A stretch of 64,000 nt of DNA from Sphingorhabdus contaminans. GTDB lineage: Bacteria; Pseudomonadota; Alphaproteobacteria; Sphingomonadales; Sphingomonadaceae. The stretch covers positions 124,001 through 188,000 of the forward strand of contig NZ_VKKU01000002.1 of NCBI RefSeq assembly GCF_007280415.1. Reading direction: 5' to 3'. Shown piece by piece: positions 32,086 through 40,542 of this stretch (position 1 is its first letter; each line of letters opens with the position of its first letter). Under the pieces are notes generated by a model. It saw only the letters and a program-made list of their open reading frames with translations. It did no database searches and had not been told where the DNA came from. The translations under genes and the position numbers were made by a program.

Positions 32086-32562
32086 ATGAATAAGTATGTT
32101 GCCCTTTTTGCAGTTTCAGCCCTCGCTTTTGGAGCGGGCACGGCTGTTGCCGGACAGGAAATCAGTAATGACATGTCGCGCTGCGCAGCAGGTAAGGGCC
32201 CTGCTGTTCTCGTGAGCGTCCGCGGCGTGAAAGAATCGGCAGGCAAGGTTCGGGTCCAATCCTATCCTGCGACCGGAAGCGCATGGCTTGCCAAAGGACG
32301 GTGGCTGCACCGCCTCGAAAGCCGGGCGAGTGCCGGGACAATGAATTTCTGCGTCCCTGTTCCTTCAGAGGGCCGCTATGGCATTGCTGTACGCCATGAT
32401 CGCAACGGCAATGGCAAGACGGACATCAGCAGCGATGGCGGCGGTTTCTCGAACAACCCCAGCATCAACATTCTGAACCTCGGCAAGCCTTCGGTGGGCA
32501 AGGTCGCTTTTCAGGCCGGCCCCGGAGTAACGCAGATCACCATCAACCTGAAATATATGTAA
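32086..32562 (+). CDS. DUF2141 secreted protein
   Basis: 158 residues. Signal peptide about 1-22 (ending GTAVAG). The mature part is a beta-sandwich typical of DUF2141: VLVSVRGVKESAGKVRVQSYPA, then GRYGIAVRHDRNGNGKTDIS (an EF-like Asp/Asn loop) and GFSNNPSINILNLGKPS. Two Cys (in MSRCAAG and NFCVPV) may form a disulfide. Two ATG codons lie in tandem; 32086 is chosen for the 7-base distance to AGGAG. Divergent from lptF and 10 bp before the lipid kinase, so it belongs to the sphingolipid locus by position. Confidence 0.82.
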   Translation: MNKYVALFAVSALAFGAGTAVAGQEISNDMSRCAAGKGPAVLVSVRGVKESAGKVRVQSYPATGSAWLAKGRWLHRLESRASAGTMNFCVPVPSEGRYGIAVRHDRNGNGKTDISSDGGGFSNNPSINILNLGKPSVGKVAFQAGPGVTQITINLKYM

Positions 32563-32572
32563 CGGAAAATAT

Positions 32573-33541
32573 TTGGCACTGGTAGCGCTCCTTTCGAACC
32601 CCAATTCAACCGGCAACAGGTCGCTGCTGCCGATGGTTCGATCCTATTGCGCAAAAAATCCGGACATCTTCCATTATGAGGTGGAGGAAATCGGCCAGAT
32701 AGCCAAGGCGCTCGAAATGATCGCCCGTGTGAAACCGAAGGTGCTGGTGGTGAATGGAGGCGATGGAACCGTCCAGTCGGCTTTGACCGAGCTTTACCAT
32801 GGCGGCCATTTTGAAGGCTCGCCGCCACCGGTTGCGGTCCTGCCTAACGGGAAAACCAATTTGATCGCGCTTGATCTGGGCGCCGAAGGTGATCCGCTGG
32901 TTGCGCTGGAACGCATCCTTGAAGTCGCAAAAGGCGATTTGTCCCAGCATATTGTGGTACGTGAATTGATCGCCCTCAGCGATGGCAGCGAAGGTGCGCG
33001 TCCTGTGCTGGGCATGTTCCTGGGCGGTGCGGGGCTTGCAGAAACAATTCTCTATTGCCGGAACAAAATCTATCCGCTCGGCCTGCCCAATGGCCTCAGC
33101 CATTTCCTCGCGGCGATGGCTGTCCTCGTGTCGACCATCTTTGAAATGAAGGTCAGCTTCCTTCCGGCGCGGGCCAAACCGATCAGCGTGTCCTTTATCC
33201 GGCAGGGGGAATTGCAGGGCATCTTCTCGGTGCTGATCGTGACGACATTGGATAAGCTATTGCTCGGCGCGCAAGCCGGTGGAGCGCGTAAAGGGCTGAT
33301 GAAGTTTCTGGCGGTGGACCAGCGGCCTTGGTCGATGCTGAAGATGATTGCTGCTTCCCTGCGCGGCAAATTGGGCCAGCGCACCATGGATGGCGTGCAT
33401 TTTCAGGAAGGCGATACAATCCGCATTGAAAGCGAAAAAAGCAGCGTCGTGCTGGACGGCGAGGTATTCGTTGCCAGCAAAGGCAGTCCAATCGTGCTAC
33501 GCTCGACTCCCCCAGTTCCCTTTTTGAAGCTGGCGGCCTAA
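32573..33541 (+). CDS. Diacylglycerol-kinase-family lipid kinase, candidate ceramide kinase
   Basis: 322 residues, starting at a TTG codon (no in-frame ATG nearby gives the N-terminal strand VALLSNPNSTGN). The catalytic-domain motif NGGDGT is at 61-66. The next conserved block reads LPNGKTNLIA in place of the common GTAND, marking a divergent subgroup of the YegS/DAGK family. In Caulobacter a kinase of this family (CpgB) phosphorylates ceramide. The location beside serine palmitoyltransferase genes favours a sphingolipid substrate. A nucleotidyltransferase-like gene follows after 18 bp. Confidence 0.82.
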   Translation: MALVALLSNPNSTGNRSLLPMVRSYCAKNPDIFHYEVEEIGQIAKALEMIARVKPKVLVVNGGDGTVQSALTELYHGGHFEGSPPPVAVLPNGKTNLIALDLGAEGDPLVALERILEVAKGDLSQHIVVRELIALSDGSEGARPVLGMFLGGAGLAETILYCRNKIYPLGLPNGLSHFLAAMAVLVSTIFEMKVSFLPARAKPISVSFIRQGELQGIFSVLIVTTLDKLLLGAQAGGARKGLMKFLAVDQRPWSMLKMIAASLRGKLGQRTMDGVHFQEGDTIRIESEKSSVVLDGEVFVASKGSPIVLRSTPPVPFLKLAA

Positions 33542-33559
33542 GTTCGGCGTTCCTATTTT

Positions 33560-34483
33560 ATGCCCTCGTTAGTCCAACTTGTTGCCGACGAACTGGCGGT
33601 TCCCGCCCTGCCCGACGTCCATGCCTTTGCAGCGCATATCGCCGCGCAATATCCCAACGCCGCCCGCGCCGTCCTCTTCTACGGATCCTGCCTGCGCAGC
33701 GAACAGTTGGAAGGCCAGATGCTCGATTTTTACCTGATCGTTTCGAGCTATGAAGAGGCCTATACGCAAAAATGGCTGGCTAAATGGAACAGGAGACTGC
33801 CTCCTAACGTATTTCCATTTGAATATAATGGTTTAGTAGCAAAAGTTGCGATACTTAGCGAAGAAGACTTCCACAATCTAAACCGGCCTGAAGCGTCAGC
33901 CGCGTCAGTTTGGGCCCGTTTTTCCCAGCCATCCCGGCTGGTCTGGTCCGCAAACGACGCCGCCCGCACCACCGTCGCCACCGCAATTTCCGGCGCCGCC
34001 CCCACACTCCTCAACGCTGCTCTGGCCTTCACTGAACGAGAAGTCGATGTGCTGGACCTTTGGCAAACTGGTTTCCGGATGACCTATGACGCAGAGCTGC
34101 GCGCCGAACGAAACGACCGCCCCGCCTCAGTCGTTGAATTCGACCCGGACCGCTATGTCCGCTTCGGGAAAGCCGCTCTCCCTCACACTCCCATCGCCAA
34201 CGAACTTCGGGGGGAGAAGGTGCACATCCTTCCCGACCCGCAAGGTCGGATAATGCAGGAGCGAAACCGATGGCCTGCATTGCGCCGCAACGGTAAACTC
34301 CTGACCATCGCACGCCTCGCAAAGGCTGCCTTCACTTATGCTGGAGGCATCGATTATCTCGCCTGGAAAATTAATCGCCATGCTGGGACACAGATCGAGA
34401 TCAAACCGTGGCAGAGGCGCTGGCCATTAGTCGCAGCAATGTTTCTGGTGCCTAAACTTCTGGTCAAGGGCGCAGTTCGCTAG
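33560..34483 (+). CDS. Nucleotidyltransferase-like protein of the sphingolipid locus
   Basis: 307 residues, not firmly classified. Residues 38-61 (VLFYGSCLRSEQLEGQMLDF) recall the GS...D strand-turn of nucleotidyltransferases such as the mitochondrial CDP-diacylglycerol synthase Tam41, but the second Asp of the usual pair is replaced (DFY). A weakly hydrophobic basic C-terminus (about 280-307, WPLVAAMFLVPKLLVKGAVR) may touch the membrane. It follows the lipid kinase by 18 bp, so a step from ceramide phosphate to a CDP-activated or phosphodiester product is plausible. It overlaps the convergent DUF1275 gene by 20 bp. Confidence 0.6.
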   Translation: MPSLVQLVADELAVPALPDVHAFAAHIAAQYPNAARAVLFYGSCLRSEQLEGQMLDFYLIVSSYEEAYTQKWLAKWNRRLPPNVFPFEYNGLVAKVAILSEEDFHNLNRPEASAASVWARFSQPSRLVWSANDAARTTVATAISGAAPTLLNAALAFTEREVDVLDLWQTGFRMTYDAELRAERNDRPASVVEFDPDRYVRFGKAALPHTPIANELRGEKVHILPDPQGRIMQERNRWPALRRNGKLLTIARLAKAAFTYAGGIDYLAWKINRHAGTQIEIKPWQRRWPLVAAMFLVPKLLVKGAVR

Positions 34484-35132
34484 CGCCCCCCTTTCGCTCC
34501 GCAAACAAAAACATCACGGCAAAAGACCCTGCTATTGCGGACGGCACCCACAAACTTGATATCCCGAATATATTGTATAGCGCAGCACCTATCGCTGCGC
34601 CACTTACAAGGCCGAACCATAGTATAAGATAGGGAATCCACGCCAGGCGGTCCCCACCACTCAGCAACGTTGCGAGACCCTGGCCAACTTTAACCAAAGC
34701 GCCGGTCATATAAGTCAACCCGAACGATACCGACCCGTCCCGTTCGAAAAGTGTATTCTCAGCGCCCATACAAAATGCGGACAGGCATAAGCCCAAAAGC
34801 AACATATTGTGGAGCGCCATTAACGGCGCAACGAATAACAGAACTGAAATAAGGGCAAGAATGAACGCCTGACGCCGAAAAGGTGAACTAAGGGATTTGC
34901 GGCCGATCAATGACCCGCCCACTACACCCAGAACAAAGCTGCCAATTAGGGCAGCTACTATCGCAACATAGGGTGCACTTTCAGCAATACCGACACTCAA
35001 TCTTGTTGAGTTACCGCTCATAAAGGAGAGGAAAAAGCCACCACTGGATAAAAAGCCGATAGCGTCCACCATTCCGGCCATAGCGGCTAAACCGATCGCC
35101 AATAAACGTGTGTTCAGGTCAAGCTTCGTCAC
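34464..35132 (-). CDS. DUF1275 (YoaK-like) membrane protein
   Basis: 222 residues with about six membrane helices: LLAIGLAAMAGMVDAIGFL at the N-terminus, the conserved SFMSGNSTRL motif (about 38-47) between helices, and later GVVGGSLIGRKS and GLVSGAAIGAALYNIF. These are DUF1275 hallmarks. Function unknown. It follows spt by 10 bp on the same strand, so it is probably the last gene of the obgE-proB-cerR-acp-spt run. Its 3' end overlaps that of the convergent nucleotidyltransferase-like gene. Confidence 0.87.
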   Translation of the reverse strand: MTKLDLNTRLLAIGLAAMAGMVDAIGFLSSGGFFLSFMSGNSTRLSVGIAESAPYVAIVAALIGSFVLGVVGGSLIGRKSLSSPFRRQAFILALISVLLFVAPLMALHNMLLLGLCLSAFCMGAENTLFERDGSVSFGLTYMTGALVKVGQGLATLLSGGDRLAWIPYLILWFGLVSGAAIGAALYNIFGISSLWVPSAIAGSFAVMFLFAERKGGASELRP

Positions 35133-35142
35133 AGCAGGACAA

Positions 35143-36342
35143 TTAGATAATCCCTACGGCTTTCCCCGCACGTTCGAAACGGTCGAGTATATCTGAAACT
35201 TGTTCACTACTATGTTCGGCGCAAAGCGAGCAGCGTAGCAAGGTCATACCTGCGGGAGTAGCGGGCGGACGGGCAAGATTCACATATAGTCCGTTGGCCA
35301 ACAGCGCTTCCCACATCGCGGCACCTTTTTCGAGGTCGGGCATGATGACGGCGATAATGGCACTTTGAGCTTCTGGCGTTCCGAGCTGAAATCCCAGATC
35401 GCGCAGCCCTTTGTGCAAATTTTTGGAATTCTCCCAAAGATGCGCCCGCTTGTTGCTGTTATGCATCAATTTGCGAATGCTGGTTGCTGAGCATGCAACA
35501 ACTGCCGGGGGTAAGGATGCAGTAAAAACATAGGGTCGGCAAACAAGCCGCATGATTTCGAATTTTGGATGGTTGGAAACGCAAAAACCGCCAACGGTGC
35601 CAACACTTTTGCTGAATGTGCCGATGATGAAATCGACCTGGTCCAGAACACCCTGCTCTTCAGCAACTCCGCGGCCATGTTTGCCGATGAAACCCATCGA
35701 ATGTGCTTCATCCACCAAAACCATCGCACCGGCTGCTTTCGAAATGCGTATCATTTCTTTCAAGGGAGCAACGTCACCAAGCATGGAGTAGACGCCTTCA
35801 AGTACAACCAGTTTACCAGCTTCAGCCGGGAGACGTTTTAACCGCTTTTCCAGTGCTTCGACATCATTATGTCGAAATGCCACAATCTCGGCATCACCCA
35901 TTTTGCATCCGTCGTAAATCGACGCATGGCTGTCGATGTCGAGAATTATGTAATCCCCTTTGCCTGCAATTGTGCTGATAATCCCCAAATTGGCCTGATA
36001 GCCAGTGGAGAATACCATGGCATGATCCATATCATAAAATTCTTTGAGCGCGTCTTCGCACTCTTTATGCCCCTGAAAGGTGCCATTCAGAACACGGCTG
36101 CCTGTTGTCCCCGCCCCAAAATCATCCAGCGCCTTTTTACCCGCAGCAATAACGTCATCGTCAAATGTCATACCCATATAGTTATAGGTACCGAGCAAAA
36201 TGGTTTCTTTCCCATTACAGATTGCAACGGTTGGTGACTTCACTTCCTCCATTACAAGGCTGAAAGGGTCTTTAACGCCAGTTGCCAGCAAGCCCTCGCG
36301 CTGAGCAATAAGCGCATCGAATTTGGAAAACAGGTCAGTCAT
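35143..36342 (-). CDS. spt: Serine palmitoyltransferase
   Basis: PLP enzyme condensing serine with palmitoyl-CoA (or acyl-ACP) to 3-ketosphinganine, the first step of sphingolipid synthesis. 399 residues, soluble alpha-oxoamine synthase fold. The Schiff-base Lys245 (TFSKSVGTVGG), ring-stacking His139 (DSHASIYDG), Asp211 and His214 (VDEAHSMGF) each fall exactly 20 residues before their counterparts in Sphingomonas paucimobilis SPT (Lys265, His159, Asp231, His234). This makes the assignment much firmer than for related AONS or KBL enzymes. An acyl carrier protein gene starts 4 bp upstream. Confidence 0.96.
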   Translation of the reverse strand: MTDLFSKFDALIAQREGLLATGVKDPFSLVMEEVKSPTVAICNGKETILLGTYNYMGMTFDDDVIAAGKKALDDFGAGTTGSRVLNGTFQGHKECEDALKEFYDMDHAMVFSTGYQANLGIISTIAGKGDYIILDIDSHASIYDGCKMGDAEIVAFRHNDVEALEKRLKRLPAEAGKLVVLEGVYSMLGDVAPLKEMIRISKAAGAMVLVDEAHSMGFIGKHGRGVAEEQGVLDQVDFIIGTFSKSVGTVGGFCVSNHPKFEIMRLVCRPYVFTASLPPAVVACSATSIRKLMHNSNKRAHLWENSKNLHKGLRDLGFQLGTPEAQSAIIAVIMPDLEKGAAMWEALLANGLYVNLARPPATPAGMTLLRCSLCAEHSSEQVSDILDRFERAGKAVGII

Positions 36343-36346
36343 ATAA

Positions 36347-36589
36347 TCAGTCCGTCAGCTTCGTTACCGCATCGACTAAATGTCCCACATTTTCGATTTC
36401 GGCCTGCAAATTCATACTGATAACAATGTCAAAGCTATCTTCGACTTCTGCCACAAAATCCATAACAGTCAGACTGTCCCATTCCAAATCACCGGCGAAA
36501 GTCGTCGTCTCGGTGACTTCAACGCCCTTTTTGTTAAACGGCTCAATCAAACCCTTCAAACGTTCAAACATTTCCGCACGATCAGTCAT
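36347..36589 (-). CDS. Dedicated acyl carrier protein of the sphingolipid locus
   Basis: 80 residues. The phosphopantetheine attachment Ser39 sits in LEWDSLTVMDF. The acidic helix II and overall size fit an ACP, but the sequence differs from the fatty-acid AcpP. In Caulobacter a special ACP (AcpR) next to spt feeds acyl groups to serine palmitoyltransferase; the arrangement here is the same, with 4 bp between the genes. ATG at 36589. No acyl-ACP synthetase gene was found in this window. Confidence 0.9.
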   Translation of the reverse strand: MTDRAEMFERLKGLIEPFNKKGVEVTETTTFAGDLEWDSLTVMDFVAEVEDSFDIVISMNLQAEIENVGHLVDAVTKLTD

Positions 36590-36647
36590 ATGGTATCCTT
36601 CTATTTTCGTGGGCTATGGCAAGCGAATAAGGCGGCAAGAGGGCAGT

Positions 36648-37574
36648 TTATAGCCAGCCTTGTGCCTTGTACCAGCGCACGGTGTCTTTCAATCCTTGTC
36701 GTGTTGATATCTGTGGCAACCACAACGCAGCAGGGGGCGTCGCGGTTCGGTCTATCGTCCAGTCGGGATGTGACAGATAACTTGCGCGGTCGGGCGTGAG
36801 CTTCGCCTTAGATCCTCGAAACAAACGGTCTAAATGTGCTGCTAAAGTCAGCACAAATTTTGGAGCATGCAATGTGGTTACTCGACGGCCAATCGCCCAC
36901 CCGATCGCGCGTGCAAAAGCCTGGTGGCTCCAACCCTTTTCCAAGCCGTCATCTGGTTCAAAGATCTGGGCTGTTACGTCTTCGTTTTCGGGCAGCAAGG
37001 CAACCAGTAGGCGCGCCAAGTCATCTACGTGAATTATCGAAACATTGCCTCGGGGCGGTAGAAGTGCCCATCCCTTTTGCGCAAGGCGGAACATGTCAAA
37101 CATTTCCGTGTCACCTGGACCGTAGACACCCGGCGGACGAACTATCGTCCAATCAAGCATGCTGGTACCGACCAATTTCTCCGCGCGATATTTACTAGCA
37201 CCATAAAATGATAATTGCGGATGCTTTGCCGCCAGCGAAGATACGTGAACAAAACGCTTAATACCGCGGTCCTTCGCCGCAGTAATGATTGAAGCAGTAC
37301 CCCGGACATTTCCGGCTTCAAAACCTGCTTCATCCGGCGCATTTACAACACCGGCAATATGCAAAACTGCATCCGCGCCTTCACATAAATTATGGAGGCT
37401 TTGTATATTGTCGAGGGCACCCGATACCCATGTCACTCCATTTTTCTTAGGCTGATCACGCCGGGTAAGTGCGCGAACTTTCCATCCCGCCTCTACCAGC
37501 CGGTCAAGAGTAACACGTCCTACAAACCCCGTTGCGCCCGTGACAGCGACCGTATTTCCAACAGAGGATCTCAA
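36648..37574 (-). CDS. cerR: NAD(P)-dependent epimerase/dehydratase, candidate ceramide reductase CerR
   Basis: 308 residues, extended SDR fold. The nucleotide-binding GATGFVG (13-19) and the catalytic YGASK (Tyr124, Lys128) are intact, with VHVSSLA as the Ser strand. In Caulobacter an SDR epimerase-like enzyme (CerR) next to spt reduces 3-ketoceramide (or 3-ketosphinganine). Position between proB and the ACP gene, and no other ketoreductase in the locus, supports the same role here. It overlaps the proB stop by 4 bp (ATGA). Confidence 0.78.
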   Translation of the reverse strand: MRSSVGNTVAVTGATGFVGRVTLDRLVEAGWKVRALTRRDQPKKNGVTWVSGALDNIQSLHNLCEGADAVLHIAGVVNAPDEAGFEAGNVRGTASIITAAKDRGIKRFVHVSSLAAKHPQLSFYGASKYRAEKLVGTSMLDWTIVRPPGVYGPGDTEMFDMFRLAQKGWALLPPRGNVSIIHVDDLARLLVALLPENEDVTAQIFEPDDGLEKGWSHQAFARAIGWAIGRRVTTLHAPKFVLTLAAHLDRLFRGSKAKLTPDRASYLSHPDWTIDRTATPPAALWLPQISTRQGLKDTVRWYKAQGWL

Positions 37575-38704
37575 AGCAACACCAGTTGATCGCGATGAAC
37601 CAGAACAGAGCGTGGAACAGTCCCCAAAATAGCTTCGAGTTCTGCCGAGCGGCGACCGCAGATACGCGCTGCATCAATGGCATCATATTCGGAAAGGCCT
37701 CTTGCAAAGGCGATTCCGTCGTCCGCACAGATATCAATTACATCGCCACGTTTGAATTCACCCACCACGCGAACCGCGCCTGCGGGAAGCAGGCTTCCAC
37801 CTGCTAGCAGTGCCTTTATGGCCCCTTCATCTACAACGACCTGGCCCTTGACGGTCAGCCTGCCACCCAACCACGTCTTGCGGGCAGAAGCACCAGTTCG
37901 GGGCGTGAAATAAGTCGCGCGCCCACCGTCTGCGAGGACCTGCAGTGGGTGGTCTATCAAGCCTGATGTGATTGCAAGACCTATGCCTGCGCGTGTCGCA
38001 ATATCTGCAGCATCCAGTTTTGATGCCATCCCTCCCGAACCCATCCCCGAAGAGGAGCCTGCGGCAACCATAATGCGAACATGTCCGTCAATTCGTTCGA
38101 CACGCGGCAAATGTACAGCGTCTGGTAAGTGCGGTGCGCGGTCGTACAGACCATCAACATCGGATAACAGTATTACCCCGGAAGCTCCCGCAGCCTGCGC
38201 AACACGCGCCGCAAGCCTGTCATTGTCGCCGAAGCGAATTTCTTCGGTTGCAACGCTATCATTTTCATTGATGACAGGGACGGCATCCGCACCGATCAAA
38301 CGATCCAACGTCGCGGCAATATTCAAATAGCGACGACGTTCCTCAAGATCGTCCAACGTCACTAACATCTGGGCAGCTACAAGATTCTGCGCGGCTAATA
38401 GTTCCGCCCACATTCCTGAAAGCAGAATTTGTCCTACCGACGCTGAAGCCTGCGCGTCGGCGAGGCTTGCCCTTCCGCCTTTGTCAAACCCCAGCCGGCG
38501 CGCACCGAGCGCGATAGCGCCGGACGTAACGATAATGATGCGTTGCCCCACCTGATGGCGAGCACTGATATCGGCAACAAGTGTTTCCAGCCAGGCACGG
38601 CGTACGCCACCGTCGGGTTTCACCAAAAGGGATGACCCGACCTTTACCACCAGTAACGGGCACGACTGTTCCAAAAAGGCGGCAGGATTTAGATCGGCGA
38701 CCAT
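37571..38704 (-). CDS. proB: Glutamate 5-kinase
   Basis: First step of proline synthesis: phosphorylates glutamate. 377 residues: an amino-acid kinase domain (about 1-260) with LVVKVGSSLLV and the SDVDGLYD signature, and a C-terminal PUA domain (about 285-360). Full length compared with the PUA-bearing family. It starts 16 bp inside the end of obgE, an arrangement common in Alphaproteobacteria, and overlaps cerR by 4 bp. Confidence 0.95.
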   Translation of the reverse strand: MVADLNPAAFLEQSCPLLVVKVGSSLLVKPDGGVRRAWLETLVADISARHQVGQRIIIVTSGAIALGARRLGFDKGGRASLADAQASASVGQILLSGMWAELLAAQNLVAAQMLVTLDDLEERRRYLNIAATLDRLIGADAVPVINENDSVATEEIRFGDNDRLAARVAQAAGASGVILLSDVDGLYDRAPHLPDAVHLPRVERIDGHVRIMVAAGSSSGMGSGGMASKLDAADIATRAGIGLAITSGLIDHPLQVLADGGRATYFTPRTGASARKTWLGGRLTVKGQVVVDEGAIKALLAGGSLLPAGAVRVVGEFKRGDVIDICADDGIAFARGLSEYDAIDAARICGRRSAELEAILGTVPRSVLVHRDQLVLL

Positions 38705-39741
38705 GTCCCATCCTCGGCTATGCCGTCCGCCTTTGCACCTTCCAGTCCGCTCTTTGCTGGCAATGCCTCTAAAACCCGATCAAGCACAAGATCCACGCCT
38801 TGACCGGTTGCACCCGAAATCGCGATGACATCTTGAGCTCCAGCGGCACCCAATTGTGCCGAAATGTCGGCCATTAACTCGGTGTCGAGCAAATCGCCTT
38901 TATTGAGCGCCACAATTTGAGGCTTCTCGCTAAGACCAGCGCCATATTCAGCCAATTCTTCGCAAACAATATGCCATGCCTCGACAGGATCGTCTTGCGT
39001 GGCATCAATTAGGTGAATCAAAATCTGACAGCGTTCTATGTGTCCGAGAAAGCGGTCACCTATACCCACCCCGTCAGCTGCACCCGCAATTAAGCCTGGA
39101 ATGTCGGCTAATACAAATTCCCGGCTTTTATGTTCAACTACGCCCAGTTGAGGACGTGTCGTCGTGAATGGATAGGCGCCGACTTTTGCCTTTGTGTTCG
39201 ATACCTGATTGATGAAGGTCGATTTACCCGCATTGGGCATTCCGACCAATCCGGCATCCGCCAACAATTTCAGCCGCAACCAGACATACATTTCCTCGCC
39301 AGGCCAACCCGGACCATGCTGTCTAGGCGCACGGTTTGTCGAACTCTTGTAGGATGCATTACCCCTGCCACCGTCGCCACCGCGCAGGAAAACAACGCGT
39401 TGCCCAACTTCTGTTAGGTCAAGAAGAAGACTACGCTCTTCATCGTCCGCCAGAACTTGCGTACCCACCGGAACTTGAATGACCAAATCATCGCCATAGG
39501 CGCCGTGCCGGTCACGTCCCATGCCCTGAATACCGCGCATAGCCTTGAAATGCTGAGCATAACGAAAATCTATCAATGTGTTCAGACCGGCGACGGCCTC
39601 AAATATAATATCTCCACCTTTGCCGCCATTACCGCCGTCGGGGCCACCATATTGTACATATTTTTCTCGGCGAAAACTAACCGCCCCGGGTCCCCCTGCG
39701 CCCGAGCGAATGAAAATTTTTGCTTGATCAAGAAAATGCAT
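38689..39741 (-). CDS. obgE: GTPase Obg/CgtA
   Basis: Essential GTPase linked to ribosome assembly and stringent control. 350 residues: glycine-rich Obg fold (about 1-158) with the glycine clusters GGPDGGNGGKGGD, then the G domain with GMPNAGKST (P loop, about 166-174), DIPGLI and NKGD. First gene of a minus-strand run with proB, cerR, the ACP gene, spt and DUF1275. Typical length, intact. Confidence 0.97.
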   Translation of the reverse strand: MHFLDQAKIFIRSGAGGPGAVSFRREKYVQYGGPDGGNGGKGGDIIFEAVAGLNTLIDFRYAQHFKAMRGIQGMGRDRHGAYGDDLVIQVPVGTQVLADDEERSLLLDLTEVGQRVVFLRGGDGGRGNASYKSSTNRAPRQHGPGWPGEEMYVWLRLKLLADAGLVGMPNAGKSTFINQVSNTKAKVGAYPFTTTRPQLGVVEHKSREFVLADIPGLIAGAADGVGIGDRFLGHIERCQILIHLIDATQDDPVEAWHIVCEELAEYGAGLSEKPQIVALNKGDLLDTELMADISAQLGAAGAQDVIAISGATGQGVDLVLDRVLEALPAKSGLEGAKADGIAEDGTWSPI

Positions 39742-39886
39742 GGGGTCGCCTTTACGGAAGGTTGGCCGTTTTGGCCAGTGGCGAGCGATTTAATCGCATA
39801 ATTGGCGCAATGGTGCGCATTGGAACTTAATCGCACCAATAGCATGATGGCCGGGGAACAGGCCGAACATCTAGACTGTGTAGAAT

Positions 39887-39962
39887 TGGTGGAGCCTAGG
39901 GGAGTCGAACCCCTGACCTCTACACTGCCAGTGTAGCGCTCTACCAGCTGAGCTAAGGCCCC
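39887..39962 (-). tRNA. tRNA-Ala (GGC anticodon)
   Basis: 76 bases with encoded CCA. The acceptor GGGGCCT pairs with AGGCTCC plus discriminator A, the D-arm is CTCAGCTGGTAGAG, the anticodon stem CTACA/TGTAG encloses loop CTGGCAG (anticodon GGC), and the T-arm carries GGTTCGACTCC. All four arms fold without mismatch beyond one G-U. Confidence 0.96.
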
Positions 39963-40043
39963 ATCATACCGCAAGCAGGGCGGCTATTTGGTGAGGAGCG
40001 CCACTAGCGGGCGCTTCCTCATATATCAAGCACGAAGTTCGAC

Positions 40044-40361
40044 TTAAATGTCGTCGGGTTCATCTTCCCCACTGGCAACGCCAAGATCATCATCACCGCC
40101 GAGATCAACATCATTGTCAGGCGACACATCACCATCAACTGCATCGACATCAATATCGAGATCGTCGTCAGCGAGATCGGTATCGTCCTTCTTCTTTTCC
40201 ACTTCTTCAAATGGAAGCGGTTGCTTGGACTTCAGGACCGGTTCGGGTGTCCACTGGTTACCGCACTCAATGCACTCAACCGGTTCATCCTTGGTGAGAT
40301 CGTAAAAGCGAGTGCCGCATTTTGGGCAGGTACGCTTGGTTCCCCATTCAGCCTTAATCAT
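40044..40361 (-). CDS. TIGR02300 family zinc-ribbon protein
   Basis: 105 residues. N-terminal zinc ribbon CPKCGTRFYDL...CIECG (about 12-37) including the FYDLN-like signature of the family, then a strongly acidic, Asp-rich tail (about 55-105) that is probably disordered. Conserved across Alphaproteobacteria, role unknown. The frame is open 30 codons upstream, but ATG 40361 gives the conserved MIKAEWGTKRTCPKC start. Next to tRNA-Ala and divergent from aroA. Confidence 0.88.
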   Translation of the reverse strand: MIKAEWGTKRTCPKCGTRFYDLTKDEPVECIECGNQWTPEPVLKSKQPLPFEEVEKKKDDTDLADDDLDIDVDAVDGDVSPDNDVDLGGDDDLGVASGEDEPDDI

Positions 40362-40542
40362 GGCAGGCTCAAATCCTTTATAACATAGCTTGGAAAGGGC
40401 GAAACACATGGGTGAATCGCCATCAATTGGCGCGGCCTTTGCCACAGCCATGCGGCGCTGTCAAAAACTTCTCCCCAAGGATGCACTCTATAATGATAAG
40501 GCGCGTTGACTTCCAGCAACCATAAAAGCAAAGCAGCCAGCT

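Noticed and set aside
34464-34483. Frameshift or fusion where the nucleotidyltransferase-like and DUF1275 genes meet
   Set aside because: Both frames are intact and convergent; a 20-bp antisense overlap of 3' ends explains it.
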